Below are positions 7,663 to 15,605 of a stretch of 34,615 bases of DNA, one piece after another. Below the pieces are notes generated by a model that saw nothing but the letters and a program-made list of their open reading frames with translations, had not been told where the DNA came from and searched no databases. This DNA is from Microtetraspora glauca (GTDB taxonomy: Bacteria > Actinomycetota > Actinomycetes > Streptomycetales > Streptomycetaceae), in contig JOFO01000055.1 in NCBI GenBank assembly GCA_000721275.1, positions 1-34,615 on the forward strand, read 5' to 3'. The translations under genes and the position numbers were made by a program. Position 1 is the first letter of the stretch. Every line of letters starts with the position of its first letter.

Positions 7663-7691
7663 ACCTTACGTCAACACCATTGACGTGTAAA
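7663..7691 (-). promoter_or_regulatory. TetR gene promoter with operator in the spacer
   Basis: On the minus strand TTTACA (7691-7686) and TAAGGT (7668-7663) are spaced by 17 bases. The spacer contains the perfect inverted repeat ACGTCAA-N5-TTGACGT (7668-7686), overlapping the -10 edge. Repressor binding there would exclude RNA polymerase. The right arm also forms a TTGACG -35-like element reading toward the amidohydrolase, though no matching -10 was found on that side. Confidence 0.65.
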
Positions 7692-7861
7692 CGGCTCGCG
7701 GGCTTCCATGGCGCCCGTCACCCGAAACGGCGGCGCCGGCCCGGTCCGGCCGCCGCCCGGTACGACCCGTCCGACGGCCGCCCCGCGCCGCACCGCGCTC
7801 CGGCCGGCCGTCGTCCGCCCCGCGCCCCCGCCGGCGCGGCCGCACGCAAGGGAGCCGCCGT

Positions 7862-9496
7862 ATGCCCCAGGCCGATCTGGTCTTCACCCGAGGCCCCGTC
7901 CTCACCCTGGACCCGGCGCGGAGCCGGGCCACCTCGCTCGCCGTGACCGGCGACCGGATCACCGCCGTCGGCCACGACGAGGTGCGCGAGCTGATCGGGC
8001 CCGGCACCGAGGTGGTGGACCTGACCGGCAAGCTCCTGCTGCCCGGTTTCCAGGACTCCCACATCCACGCGGTGGGCGGCGGCACCGAGCTCGCCGAGTG
8101 CGACCTCACCGGCAGCACCGACGTCACGGAGTACCTGGCGCGGATCCGCGAGTACGCCGAGGCGCACCCGGACCGGGAGTGGATCACCGGCGGCGGCTGG
8201 TCGATGGAGAGCTTCGAGGGCGGCATGCCGACCCGTGAGCTCCTCGACGCGGCCGTCCCGGACCGCCCGGTCCTGCTGGCGAACCGCGACCACCACGGCG
8301 CCTGGGCGAACTCCCGGGCGCTGGAACTGGCCGGCCTCACCGCGGACACGCCGGACCCGGCGGACGGCCGGATCGAGCGGGATCCCGACGGCACCCCGAA
8401 CGGCATGCTCCAGGAGGGCGCGACCGCGCTGGTCTCCCGCCTGGTGCCGGACAGGACGGCGGAGGACCGGCTGGCGGGCCTGCTGCGGGCGCAGCGGTTG
8501 CTGCACTCGCTGGGGATCACCGGCTGGCAGGACGCGCTGCTCGGGTCCTTCAACGGCATGTCGGACCCGTCGGACGCCTATCTGACGGCGGCGAAGGACG
8601 GTTCGCTCACCGCCCGGGTGACCGGGGCGCTCTGGTGGGACCGCGAGCGCGGTTCCGAGCAGATCGCCGAACTGGTCGACCGGCGCGAGCAGTTGACCTC
8701 GGGCCGGTTCCGCGCCACCTCGGTCAAGATCATGCAGGACGGCATCGCGGAGAACTTCACGGCCGCGATGCTCACCCCGTATCTCGACGGCTGCGGCTGC
8801 GCGACCGGCAACACCGGGCTGAGCTTCGTCGACCCGGTGGCGCTGCGCGGCCATGTGGCCGCGCTCGACGCCCTCGGCTTCCAGGTGCACTTCCACGCGC
8901 TCGGCGACCGCGCCGTGCGGGAGGCGCTGGACGCGATCGAGGCGGCGATCGCGGCCAACGGGCGGCGCGGCAACCGCCACCACCTCGCCCACCTCCAGGT
9001 CGTCCACCCGGACGACCTGCCGCGCTTCGCCGCCCTCGGCGCCATCGCCAACATCCAGCCGCTGTGGGCGGCGCACGAGCCGCAGATGGACGACCTCACG
9101 ATCCCGTTCCTGGGTCCGGAACGGGCGTCCTGGCAGTACCCGTTCGCCTCGCTGCTGCGCGCCGGGGCCACGCTGGCGGCGGGCAGCGACTGGCCGGTGT
9201 CGAGCCCGAACCCGATCGAGGGCATCCACGTCGCCGTGAACCGGCGCGACCCGGAGGCGGGGGACGACCGGGTGTTCTACCCGGAGGAGCGCCTCGACCT
9301 GCTCTCGGCGCTCACCGCGTACACGGCCGGCACGGCCCATGTGAACGGCCTCGACGACGCGGGCAGCCTGATGCCCGGCCACCTCGCCGACCTCGTCGTG
9401 CTCGACCGGGACGTCCTGGCCGCGCCCGCGGACGAGATCGCCGAGGCCCGGGTGGAGCGCACGTACGTCGGCGGCCGGCTGGTGTACGAGGTGTGA
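7862..9496 (+). CDS. YtcJ-like metal-dependent amidohydrolase
   Basis: The 544-residue enzyme belongs to the amidohydrolase superfamily, YtcJ/NfdA (N-substituted formamide deformylase-like) group, Amidohydro_3 type. The metal-binding DSHIH is at His67 and His69 after the first beta-sandwich segment. Further motifs are KIMQDG with a candidate metal-bridging lysine, HFHALGD, RHHLAHLQ, and GSDWPV with the catalytic aspartate. The C-terminal strand LADLVVLDRD closes the sandwich. It probably hydrolyses an amide or formamide bond in a small molecule; the substrate is unknown. AAGGGAG precedes the ATG by seven bases. It is divergent from the TetR regulator and may be its target. It converges on the double hydrolase. 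Confidence 0.87.
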   Translation: MPQADLVFTRGPVLTLDPARSRATSLAVTGDRITAVGHDEVRELIGPGTEVVDLTGKLLLPGFQDSHIHAVGGGTELAECDLTGSTDVTEYLARIREYAEAHPDREWITGGGWSMESFEGGMPTRELLDAAVPDRPVLLANRDHHGAWANSRALELAGLTADTPDPADGRIERDPDGTPNGMLQEGATALVSRLVPDRTAEDRLAGLLRAQRLLHSLGITGWQDALLGSFNGMSDPSDAYLTAAKDGSLTARVTGALWWDRERGSEQIAELVDRREQLTSGRFRATSVKIMQDGIAENFTAAMLTPYLDGCGCATGNTGLSFVDPVALRGHVAALDALGFQVHFHALGDRAVREALDAIEAAIAANGRRGNRHHLAHLQVVHPDDLPRFAALGAIANIQPLWAAHEPQMDDLTIPFLGPERASWQYPFASLLRAGATLAAGSDWPVSSPNPIEGIHVAVNRRDPEAGDDRVFYPEERLDLLSALTAYTAGTAHVNGLDDAGSLMPGHLADLVVLDRDVLAAPADEIAEARVERTYVGGRLVYEV

Positions 9497-9509
9497 GCGT
9501 CGGCCTCGT

Positions 9510-9533
9510 CCGGCCCGGGCGGCCGCCGGGCGG
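9510..9533. terminator. possible terminator hairpin between convergent genes
   Basis: CCG(G)CCCGG at 9510-9518 can pair with CCGGGCGG at 9526-9533 with one bulged base and a seven-base loop. It lies 14 bases after the amidohydrolase stop, between two convergent genes. The stem is short for this GC content, so support is modest. Confidence 0.35.
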
Positions 9534-9592
9534 CACCGGGGAACGTGGCGCCGCTCACCCGGCAGCCCGCCCTCCCCCCGTTCGGCGCGGGC

Positions 9593-11080
9593 TCAGCGCG
9601 CCGGGCCGGCGGCCGCCCCGCCGAGCCGGTCGAGTACGGCCCGGGCGGCGCGGGTCACGGCGGCGCGGGAGGCGTCCGTGCGGTCGAACGCCTCGAAGCC
9701 GTGGCGGCCCTCCGGGACGTCGACGATCTCGACGTCCGTCCCGTGCTCGCCGGCCGCGGTGAGGAAGTCCTCCACCGTGGCCGCGAACGCGGGGTGTTCG
9801 CGTCCGGCGCGGACGAGGACGACCGGCAGCGGGCCGGCGCCGGCGACCGCCGTCACCGGGCGGAAGCGGGACGGGACGGTCTCCCAGCCGGGCGGTGTGC
9901 CGAGGACCGGGTAGGAGAGGGCGAGGCAGCGCAGCCACGGCGGCGGCGCGGCCAGCCAGTCGGCGGCGAGGAGGCCGCCGCCGGAGAAGATCCAGAGCGC
10001 GATCCGGTCGGGGTCGGTGCGCGGGTGGGCGCGGAGCAGTGCGACCGCCTCGGCGAGGTCGTCGGCGGCGCGGGCGTAGTCGGTCAGGGCGTGCAGCCGG
10101 TGGTCGACGGTGGCGCCGACAACGCCGAGCCCGGCCAGGTGGCGGGCGTAGCCCCGGTAGAAGGGCGTCTCGCGCGGGGTGGGGGTGCGGTCGGCGTCGA
10201 CGGGGCCGCCGTGCACGAGGAGGACGGCGGGCCGGCGCCCTTCCCCGTCGGGCGCGTACACGTCGAGCCGGCCGTGCCGCTCGTACGGGAACTCCCGGGT
10301 CTCCAGCAGGAACTCCACCTCCTCGTAGTTCGGCTGGTCGTCGGCGAGCGTGAGCCTCCGGCCCTCCCCCGCCGCCGACCGCAGCAGCAGTGCGGCGAGT
10401 TCGGCGGGGTGGGTGAGCATCGGCCAGTGTCCGGCGGGCAGTTCGAAGAAGGCGTAGCCGGGTCCGGCGAGCTTCCTGAGGTGCGCGGGTCCCGTCCGGA
10501 CGAGCATTTCGACGACGTCGACGCCCGGCCCGTCGGCGGTGCACATCACCGCGCTCGCGGGCACCCGTTCCACGGCGCCGCCGAGCCGCAGGGGTTCGGT
10601 GAGGGTCCGGGCGGGCTGCGGCGCCGCGAGCCGGTCGAGGCGGGCGAGGTCGGCGGCGGACAGTCCGGCGAGGCTGCCCCAGCGCGCCCACTCCTCCCCG
10701 CGGGGCGCGGGGAGCGGCGCGGTGTCGTGGCCGAGCCGGTCCCGGACGGTCTCGTCGCGGACGAGGAGCAGCGCCGGGTCGCCGTCCGAGGGCAGCCCGG
10801 CGGCCACGTACACGACCCTGGCGACCCGGTCCGGCCGCCGGTCGGCGGCGCCGAGCACGGGGTGGATGCCGTAGGCGTGCCCGACGAGGACGACCTCCGG
10901 GTCGTCGATCCCGTCCACGATCGCGGTCACCTCCCCGATGTGCGTGCCGAGTCCGGCGCCGGGGTCGCCGTCCAGTGTCACCGGAAGGACCCCGGCGCCC
11001 GCGTCCCGCAGCCGCCCCGCGACCCGGTCCCACAGCCACCCGCCGGTGAACGCCTCTCCCACCAGAACGAACGTCGTCAT
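9593..11080 (-). CDS. two-domain alpha/beta-hydrolase with degenerate N-terminal active site
   Basis: The 495-residue protein is a fusion of two alpha/beta-hydrolase domains. Domain one (about 1-235) opens with FVLVGEAFTGGWLWDRVA and keeps the histidine in LPAGHWPM, but its nucleophile elbow reads VGHAYG, with alanine (GCC) where serine belongs. Domain two (about 255-495) has the oxyanion-hole HGGP, the nucleophile serine in WIFSGGG and the histidine in GRHGFE; the usual aspartate is a glutamate in AGREHP. Only the C-terminal domain is therefore likely to be hydrolytic. The substrate is unknown. I chose the ATG at 11080 because GAGGAGG lies five bases upstream. It is divergent from a MerR gene, with a palindrome between, and is probably regulated by it. 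Confidence 0.8.
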   Translation of the reverse strand: MTTFVLVGEAFTGGWLWDRVAGRLRDAGAGVLPVTLDGDPGAGLGTHIGEVTAIVDGIDDPEVVLVGHAYGIHPVLGAADRRPDRVARVVYVAAGLPSDGDPALLLVRDETVRDRLGHDTAPLPAPRGEEWARWGSLAGLSAADLARLDRLAAPQPARTLTEPLRLGGAVERVPASAVMCTADGPGVDVVEMLVRTGPAHLRKLAGPGYAFFELPAGHWPMLTHPAELAALLLRSAAGEGRRLTLADDQPNYEEVEFLLETREFPYERHGRLDVYAPDGEGRRPAVLLVHGGPVDADRTPTPRETPFYRGYARHLAGLGVVGATVDHRLHALTDYARAADDLAEAVALLRAHPRTDPDRIALWIFSGGGLLAADWLAAPPPWLRCLALSYPVLGTPPGWETVPSRFRPVTAVAGAGPLPVVLVRAGREHPAFAATVEDFLTAAGEHGTDVEIVDVPEGRHGFEAFDRTDASRAAVTRAARAVLDRLGGAAAGPAR

Positions 11081-11120
11081 CCCCGCCTCCTCGTCCTCGC
11101 CGCCCGTCGCGGTCGCCGGC

Positions 11121-11174
11121 AGGCTAGGAACTCCCCCTGGGGGAGATTCCACCGTGCGCGCGGGCGGTTAGGGT
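11121..11174. promoter_or_regulatory. divergent promoter region with MerR-type palindrome
   Basis: CTCCCCC-T-GGGGGAG at 11131-11145 is a perfect 7+1+7 inverted repeat. On the minus strand TAGCCT (11126-11121) can serve as -10 for the hydrolase; the palindrome then fills the roughly 19-base spacer, the layout of MerR-activated promoters, although the -35 (TGGAAT) is poor. On the plus strand TAGGGT (11169-11174) is an excellent -10 for the MerR gene, about 20 bases before its GTG. Confidence 0.55.
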
Positions 11175-11193
11175 CGGCCGCGGGAGGTGCGGG

Positions 11194-12117
11194 GTGGACG
11201 CGGACGGGACGTGGAGCATCGGGGAGCTGGCCGGACGGGCCGGGGTGACGGTGAAGACCGTGCGGTACTACTCCGACCGGGGGCTGCTGCCGGAGGCCGG
11301 GCGCAGCGGCGGCGGGCACCGGCGGTACAGTCCCGGGGCGCTGGCGCGGCTGCGGGAGATCCGCTCGCTGCGCGCGCTGGGCCTCGGCGTGCCCGAGGTG
11401 GCGCGGGCGCTGGAGGACGACGGGCGGCTGGCGGACGTGGTCGCCGGGGAGCTGCGGGGCGTGGCGCGGGAGCGGGCGGCGCTGGCGTGGCGGGAGGCGT
11501 CGCTGCGGCTGCTCGCGGAGTGCGACGGTGCCGAACGGACCGAGCTGCTGCCCCTGTTGGGCGCGTCCGCGCTGCCGCCGGACACGGACGCGGTGGTCCG
11601 GTTCTGGCGCCGGTCGCTGCCCGTGCGGCTGCCGGCGCCGCTGGTGGCGCGGGTCCTGGACGAGGTCGTGCCGGTGCCGCCGGACGAGCCGTCGCCCGGT
11701 CAGGTGCGGGCCTTCGCGCTGCTGCGGGCGCTGGTGTCGGACCCCCGGCCGGAGCGGGCGCCGGCACCGCCGCTGCGGGGCGAGCGGTACCGGCCGGCGG
11801 TGCTGTACGAGGGGCTGGCGGAGGCGTACGAACTGGCGGGCGCGGAGGTGCGGGCGGGGCGCCCGCCCGGCGGCCGGGGCGTCCTGGACTGCTTCGCGGA
11901 CGCGTACGCCCGGGCCCTGGGCGAAACGGACTCGCCGGCGTTCCGGGGGCGGCTCGCGGGACTGCTCGGCCGGGAGGAGACGACGGTGATGGCGCGGTAC
12001 TGGAAGCTGGCCGTCCCGCTCCTCCCGCCGGACCGCCCCCCGCTCGGCCTCCTCCACCACCACCTGACGGAAACCCTGACGCGGACCCTGCCGGAGAGCG
12101 GGGCGACCGGCGGCTGA
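11194..12117 (+). CDS. MerR-family transcriptional regulator
   Basis: The 307-residue protein begins with a MerR winged helix (WSIGELAGRAGVTVKTVRYY at residues 7-26, then the wing HRRYS), followed by the dimerisation helix up to about residue 115. A long helical C-terminal part (115-307) is not one of the metal-binding types: it lacks the expected cysteine clusters. It is probably a small-molecule-responsive activator. The GTG start is preceded by GGGAGG at six bases. It is divergent from the double hydrolase across a MerR-type palindrome, the usual arrangement of such a regulator and its target. Confidence 0.85.
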   Translation: MDADGTWSIGELAGRAGVTVKTVRYYSDRGLLPEAGRSGGGHRRYSPGALARLREIRSLRALGLGVPEVARALEDDGRLADVVAGELRGVARERAALAWREASLRLLAECDGAERTELLPLLGASALPPDTDAVVRFWRRSLPVRLPAPLVARVLDEVVPVPPDEPSPGQVRAFALLRALVSDPRPERAPAPPLRGERYRPAVLYEGLAEAYELAGAEVRAGRPPGGRGVLDCFADAYARALGETDSPAFRGRLAGLLGREETTVMARYWKLAVPLLPPDRPPLGLLHHHLTETLTRTLPESGATGG

Positions 12118-12239
12118 CCGGGAGGTGGCGTCCGCATGGCGGCGCCCCGGCGTCCAGCTGGTGGGCGGCGTGGTGGCGGATCTCCGCCTTTCCGCGACGT
12201 CGCCGCAGGTCAGAGCCGTACGCAACCGGCTGCCGGTGG

Positions 12240-12284
12240 CGCAATACTGCGGCAACACCACCCGAGCGGCGGCCCGGTTACGTT
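12240..12284 (+). promoter_or_regulatory. candidate GntR operator and -10 element
   Basis: CGCAATACTGCG at 12240-12251 is a 12-bp palindrome with a single mismatched pair, inside the outer repeat TGCCG...CGGCA. TACGTT at 12279-12284 lies seven bases before the GntR ATG and could give a leaderless transcript. There is no convincing -35. Autoregulation by the GntR protein is plausible but not shown. Confidence 0.35.
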
Positions 12285-12291
12285 CCTTGCC

Positions 12292-13059
12292 ATGCCCGCC
12301 GAACGCACCCCCGCCGCCCTCCCGGTCGCCGCCGCCCGCCGTCGCCGGCTGCGCGCGGACCGGGCCCGGCAGCTCGCCGACCTGCTGCGGCACCAGATCC
12401 TCACCGGCGCCTTCCCGCAGGGGGTGCTGCCGCTGGAGGACGTGCTCGCGGCCGACCACCACGCCAGCCGGAACACCGTCCGGCAGGCCCTCGACCTGCT
12501 GCGCGGCGAGGGTCTGGTGGAGCGGCAGCCCGGGGTGGGGACGGTCGTCGTCGGCGAGAAGTACCCGCACGGCCTGGACCGCCTCCAGGGCCTCGCCGAG
12601 ACCCTGCGCGAGCACGGCACGGTCACCAACGAGGTGCGGAACCTCGGACCCGTGCGGGCGCCGGGCCCGGTGGCCCACCGGCTCGGCCTGCCGGACGGCG
12701 CCGACGTGCTGTGCGTGGAGCGGCTGCGGCGGCTCGGCGGGCTGCCGCTCTCGCTCGACCTGTCGTACCTGCCGATGGACGTCGGCGGCGGGCTGATCGG
12801 CTGCGACCTGGAGCACACGGACGTGTTCCGGCTGCTGGAGCAGCTGACCGGCGGGCCGCTCGGCCACGCCGAGATCACCCTGGAGGCGGTGAACGCCGAC
12901 GCGCACGCGGCGGCCGTCCTCCAGGCGCCGCGCGGCGCGGCCCTGCTGATGCTGGAACGGCTCACCCATCTGCCGTGCGGCCGGCCGGTGGACCTCGAGT
13001 TCATCCGCTTCCGCGGCGACCGGATCACCATGAGCGGCGTCCTGCGCCGCTCCCCCTGA
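12292..13059 (+). CDS. GntR-family (HutC/UTRA) transcriptional regulator
   Basis: The 255-residue protein has an N-terminal GntR winged helix (about 20-85; RQLADLLRHQI then SRNTVRQALDLLRGEGLVER) and a C-terminal UTRA effector domain (about 100-250). HutC-type regulators bind small ligands through UTRA and usually repress the adjacent operon. It lies 52 bases upstream of, and co-oriented with, the ferredoxin-ABC-flavoprotein genes, so it is their likely local regulator. I chose the ATG at 12292, which gives normal length. An upstream in-frame ATG at 12136 has a GGGAGG but adds 52 low-complexity residues. Confidence 0.85.
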   Translation: MPAERTPAALPVAAARRRRLRADRARQLADLLRHQILTGAFPQGVLPLEDVLAADHHASRNTVRQALDLLRGEGLVERQPGVGTVVVGEKYPHGLDRLQGLAETLREHGTVTNEVRNLGPVRAPGPVAHRLGLPDGADVLCVERLRRLGGLPLSLDLSYLPMDVGGGLIGCDLEHTDVFRLLEQLTGGPLGHAEITLEAVNADAHAAAVLQAPRGAALLMLERLTHLPCGRPVDLEFIRFRGDRITMSGVLRRSP

Positions 13060-13111
13060 CGGCGCCCTCCCCTGCCTCTTTCCCCTTTTCCCCTTCCTCT
13101 GGAGCCCCGCC

Positions 13112-13339
13112 ATGCCCCTCGTGCCCCAGCGCGCCGACGTGCCCGTGACGATCGACGAGTCCCGCTGCATCGACGGCTGCACCCTCTGCGTCGACATGTG
13201 CCCGCTGGACTCGCTCGCGATCCGCGAGGAGGACGGCAAGGCGTACATGCACGTCGACGAGTGCTGGTACTGCGGCCCGTGCGCCGCCCGCTGCCCCACC
13301 GGCGCGGTGACCGTCAACATGCCCTACCTGCTCCGCTGA
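13112..13339 (+). CDS. AprB-like ferredoxin with two 4Fe-4S clusters
   Basis: The 75-residue protein has eight cysteines in two cluster motifs. The first is CIDGCTLCVDMCP (C-x3-C-x2-C-x3-CP), with an extra residue after the first cysteine compared with ordinary ferredoxins. The second is CWYCGPCAARCPTGAVTV. The CW-x-C...CP-x-GA-x-TV pattern is characteristic of AprB, the Fe-S subunit of adenylylsulfate reductase, but the long C-terminal tail that wraps AprA is missing. It probably passes electrons to or from the AprA-like flavoprotein four genes downstream. CTGGAG precedes the ATG. The leader from about 13065 to 13100 is almost pure pyrimidine. First of five co-oriented genes. Confidence 0.85.
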   Translation: MPLVPQRADVPVTIDESRCIDGCTLCVDMCPLDSLAIREEDGKAYMHVDECWYCGPCAARCPTGAVTVNMPYLLR

Positions 13340-13353
13340 GAGGCCCGACCTCT

Positions 13354-14715
13354 ATGACCGGAAAGAGAATCACCCGCCTCGGGCTGCCCCTGGCCCTGCT
13401 GCTGCTCCCGCTCGCCACCGGCTGCGGCGGTCCGGCCGGCGCGGACGACGAGGCCGGCGGGACCGTGACGGTGACCGTCGGCTACCAGTCGAAGACCATC
13501 AACACTGTGACCGCCGGCACCCTGCTCCGCTCCCTCGGCTACTTCGAGGAGGAACTGGCCGCCCAGGGCCGCCGGGACGGCGTCCGCTACCGGGTGCGCT
13601 GGCAGGACTACGCGACGGGCGCGCCGATCACCGCCCAGATGACCGCGGGGAAGATCGACATCGGGTCGATGGGCGACTTTCCGCTGCTGCTGAACGCCGC
13701 GCGCGGCCGGCAGCTGAAGGAGCCCACGCGGCTGGTGTCGGTGACCGGCTACAACCTGCGCGGCGGCCTCAACACCGTGGTGACCGCGCCGGGTTCGCCG
13801 CTGCGGACGCTCGCGGACCTGAAGGGGAAGCGGGTGTCGACGAGCGTCGGCTCCGCCGCCGACGGCACCCTCGTCCGGGCGCTGCGCCGTGCCGGGCTGG
13901 ACCCGGAGAAGGACGTGGAGAAGCTCAATCAGCAGCCGAGCGTGGGGGCTTCGGCGCTCGCGGGCGGCAGCGCCGACGCGCTGTCCCAGTTCGTGGCCTG
14001 GCCGGGGCTGCTCGCCTTCCAGGGCAAGGCGGAGGCGCTCTACGACGGGGCCGAGCTGGACCTGCCGACCTTTCACGGGGTCACCGTGCGCGAGGAGTTC
14101 GCACGGGAGCGGGCCGGAGTGCTCGACGCGTTCCTGCGCGCGCAGCGGCGGGCCACCGACCGGCTCCGGTCGGCGCCGGTGGCGTCCGCCGAGTCGGTGG
14201 CGAAGGAGACCGGGCTGCCGGCGGAGGTCGTGTACCTCTACAACGGCGCCCAGGGCATCGCGACCTTCGACCCGGCGCTGCGCCCCGAGCTGCTGGCCGC
14301 GCTGAAGGAGGACGTGCCGGTGCTGCGGGAGGCCGGGCTGGTGAAGGACGTCGACGTGGACGCGTTCGTGGACCCGGCGCCGCTGCGGCGGGCGGTCACG
14401 GCACCCGCGTATCCGCGGGCGGGCTCGGCGCGGCCGGAGCTGTGGCCGCGGGGCGCGGCGGCGACCCGGACGTTCGGCTCGGCCGGGGAGCTGCTGAGGG
14501 CGGTCGCGGCGACCGCGCCGGGGTCGGTGCGGGCGGCGTACGTGCCGGACGCGGTGACCGGCACCCCGTGGTTCGCGGACCGGGCGGTGTGGGTCGCGGA
14601 CGGCGGGGAGTGGCGGGCGTTCGTGACCCGGGCGGCGGCGGAGCGGTGGGTCGCGGACCGTCCGGGCGCGCGGATCGTTTCGTACGCCGACGCGGTGCGG
14701 GCGGCGGGGTCGTGA
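13354..14715 (+). CDS. ABC transporter substrate-binding lipoprotein (sulfonate/nitrate type) with NosL-like C-terminal domain
   Basis: The 453-residue lipoprotein has a signal peptide with lipidated Cys24 (ATGC). Residues about 35-355 form an SsuA/TauA/NrtA-type binding domain: VTVGYQSK, then MTAGKIDIGSMGDFPLLLN and the hinge VSTSVGSAADG. Residues about 371-453 are extra and resemble NosL: AYVPDAVTGTPWFADRAVWV, then FVTRAAAERWVAD and IVSYADAVRA. This segment has no Cys, Met or His, so copper binding as in NosL is unlikely. The protein delivers a small anion, probably a sulfonate-like compound, to the adjacent permease. Its stop overlaps the permease GTG. The ATG at 13354 is chosen because it immediately precedes the signal peptide; the ribosome binding site is weak. 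Confidence 0.83.
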   Translation: MTGKRITRLGLPLALLLLPLATGCGGPAGADDEAGGTVTVTVGYQSKTINTVTAGTLLRSLGYFEEELAAQGRRDGVRYRVRWQDYATGAPITAQMTAGKIDIGSMGDFPLLLNAARGRQLKEPTRLVSVTGYNLRGGLNTVVTAPGSPLRTLADLKGKRVSTSVGSAADGTLVRALRRAGLDPEKDVEKLNQQPSVGASALAGGSADALSQFVAWPGLLAFQGKAEALYDGAELDLPTFHGVTVREEFARERAGVLDAFLRAQRRATDRLRSAPVASAESVAKETGLPAEVVYLYNGAQGIATFDPALRPELLAALKEDVPVLREAGLVKDVDVDAFVDPAPLRRAVTAPAYPRAGSARPELWPRGAAATRTFGSAGELLRAVAATAPGSVRAAYVPDAVTGTPWFADRAVWVADGGEWRAFVTRAAAERWVADRPGARIVSYADAVRAAGS

Positions 14716-15605
14716 GCGCGGCGACGACCGCGGGGCGCCGGCTGGTCCGGGCGGGCGCGCTGGCCGGCGCGCTCGCCGTCTGGCAGGTGCTGACCGCGTA
14801 CGACGTGAACCTGTGGCTGCGGTTCGAGCAGTTCCCGACGGTCGGCGAGGTCGCCTCGGCGTTCGCCGACCGGGTGGGCACGGCCGCCTACTGGCGGGAC
14901 CTGGGGCACAGCCTGCGCCGGATCGTCACCGGCTTCCTGCTGGCGGCGGTCCTCGGCGTGGCCGCCGGTACGGCGATCGCCCGCTCGCGGTGGGCGGCGG
15001 ACCTGCTGGGGCCGCTGGTGGAGGTGGTGCGCCCGGTTCCGGCGATCGCCCTGGTGCCGGTGGCGATCCTGCTGCTGCCGACGAACGAGCAGGGCATCGT
15101 CTTCATCACCTGCGCCGCGGCGTTCTTCCCGGTCCTGGTGTCGGCCCGGCACGCGGTGCGGGCGCTGAACCCGGTGTGGGAGGAGGCCGTCCTCACGCTG
15201 GGCGGCGGGCGCGCCCGGGTGCTGTGGTCGGTGGTGCTGCCGGGTGCCCTGCCGGGGGTGTTCGGCGGGCTGTCGGTCGGCATCGGCGTGGCGTGGATCT
15301 GTGTGATCTCCGCCGAGATGATCTCCGGCGAGTACGGGGTCGGCTACCGCACCTGGCAGGACTACACGGTCGTGGACTACCCCGGGGTCTTCGTCGGCAT
15401 GGCCACGATCGGCGCCCTGGGCCTGCTGACGTCGACGGCCGTGGAGGCGGTGGGCCGCCGGGTGACGTCCTGGCTGCCGCGCCCCGCGGCCCGGGGCCCG
15501 GCCCCGCGCCCGGCCGCCCCGCCGGCCTCGTCCCCGCGCCCCGGTGCCGTCACAGGGACGCCCGCCGCCGCGGCCACCGCCCCCGAGAAGGAGCCGGTCC
15601 CATGA
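14712..15605 (+). CDS. ABC transporter permease (SsuC/TauC type)
   Basis: The 297-residue protein has about six hydrophobic helices and the BPD_transp_1 inner-membrane signature, with the ATPase-contact EAA loop at EEAVLTLGGGRARVLWSVVLPG. It matches the sulfonate/nitrate/taurine permease family in length and pattern. The last 45 residues are a P/A-rich cytoplasmic tail. The GTG start overlaps the binding-protein stop by four bases and its own stop overlaps the ATPase ATG, so the three are translationally coupled. It forms the membrane channel of the importer. Confidence 0.86.
   Translation: MSAATTAGRRLVRAGALAGALAVWQVLTAYDVNLWLRFEQFPTVGEVASAFADRVGTAAYWRDLGHSLRRIVTGFLLAAVLGVAAGTAIARSRWAADLLGPLVEVVRPVPAIALVPVAILLLPTNEQGIVFITCAAAFFPVLVSARHAVRALNPVWEEAVLTLGGGRARVLWSVVLPGALPGVFGGLSVGIGVAWICVISAEMISGEYGVGYRTWQDYTVVDYPGVFVGMATIGALGLLTSTAVEAVGRRVTSWLPRPAARGPAPRPAAPPASSPRPGAVTGTPAAAATAPEKEPVP

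Noticed and set aside
12136..12291. Extended N-terminus of the GntR regulator from an ATG with GGGAGG
   Set aside because: Adds 52 low-complexity residues not seen in the family; the downstream ATG gives normal length and a leaderless -10. The alternative cannot be fully excluded.
13354..14715. Functional nitrous-oxide reductase accessory role from the NosL-like domain
   Set aside because: No nosZ or related genes in the window and the domain has no copper-binding Cys, Met or His.
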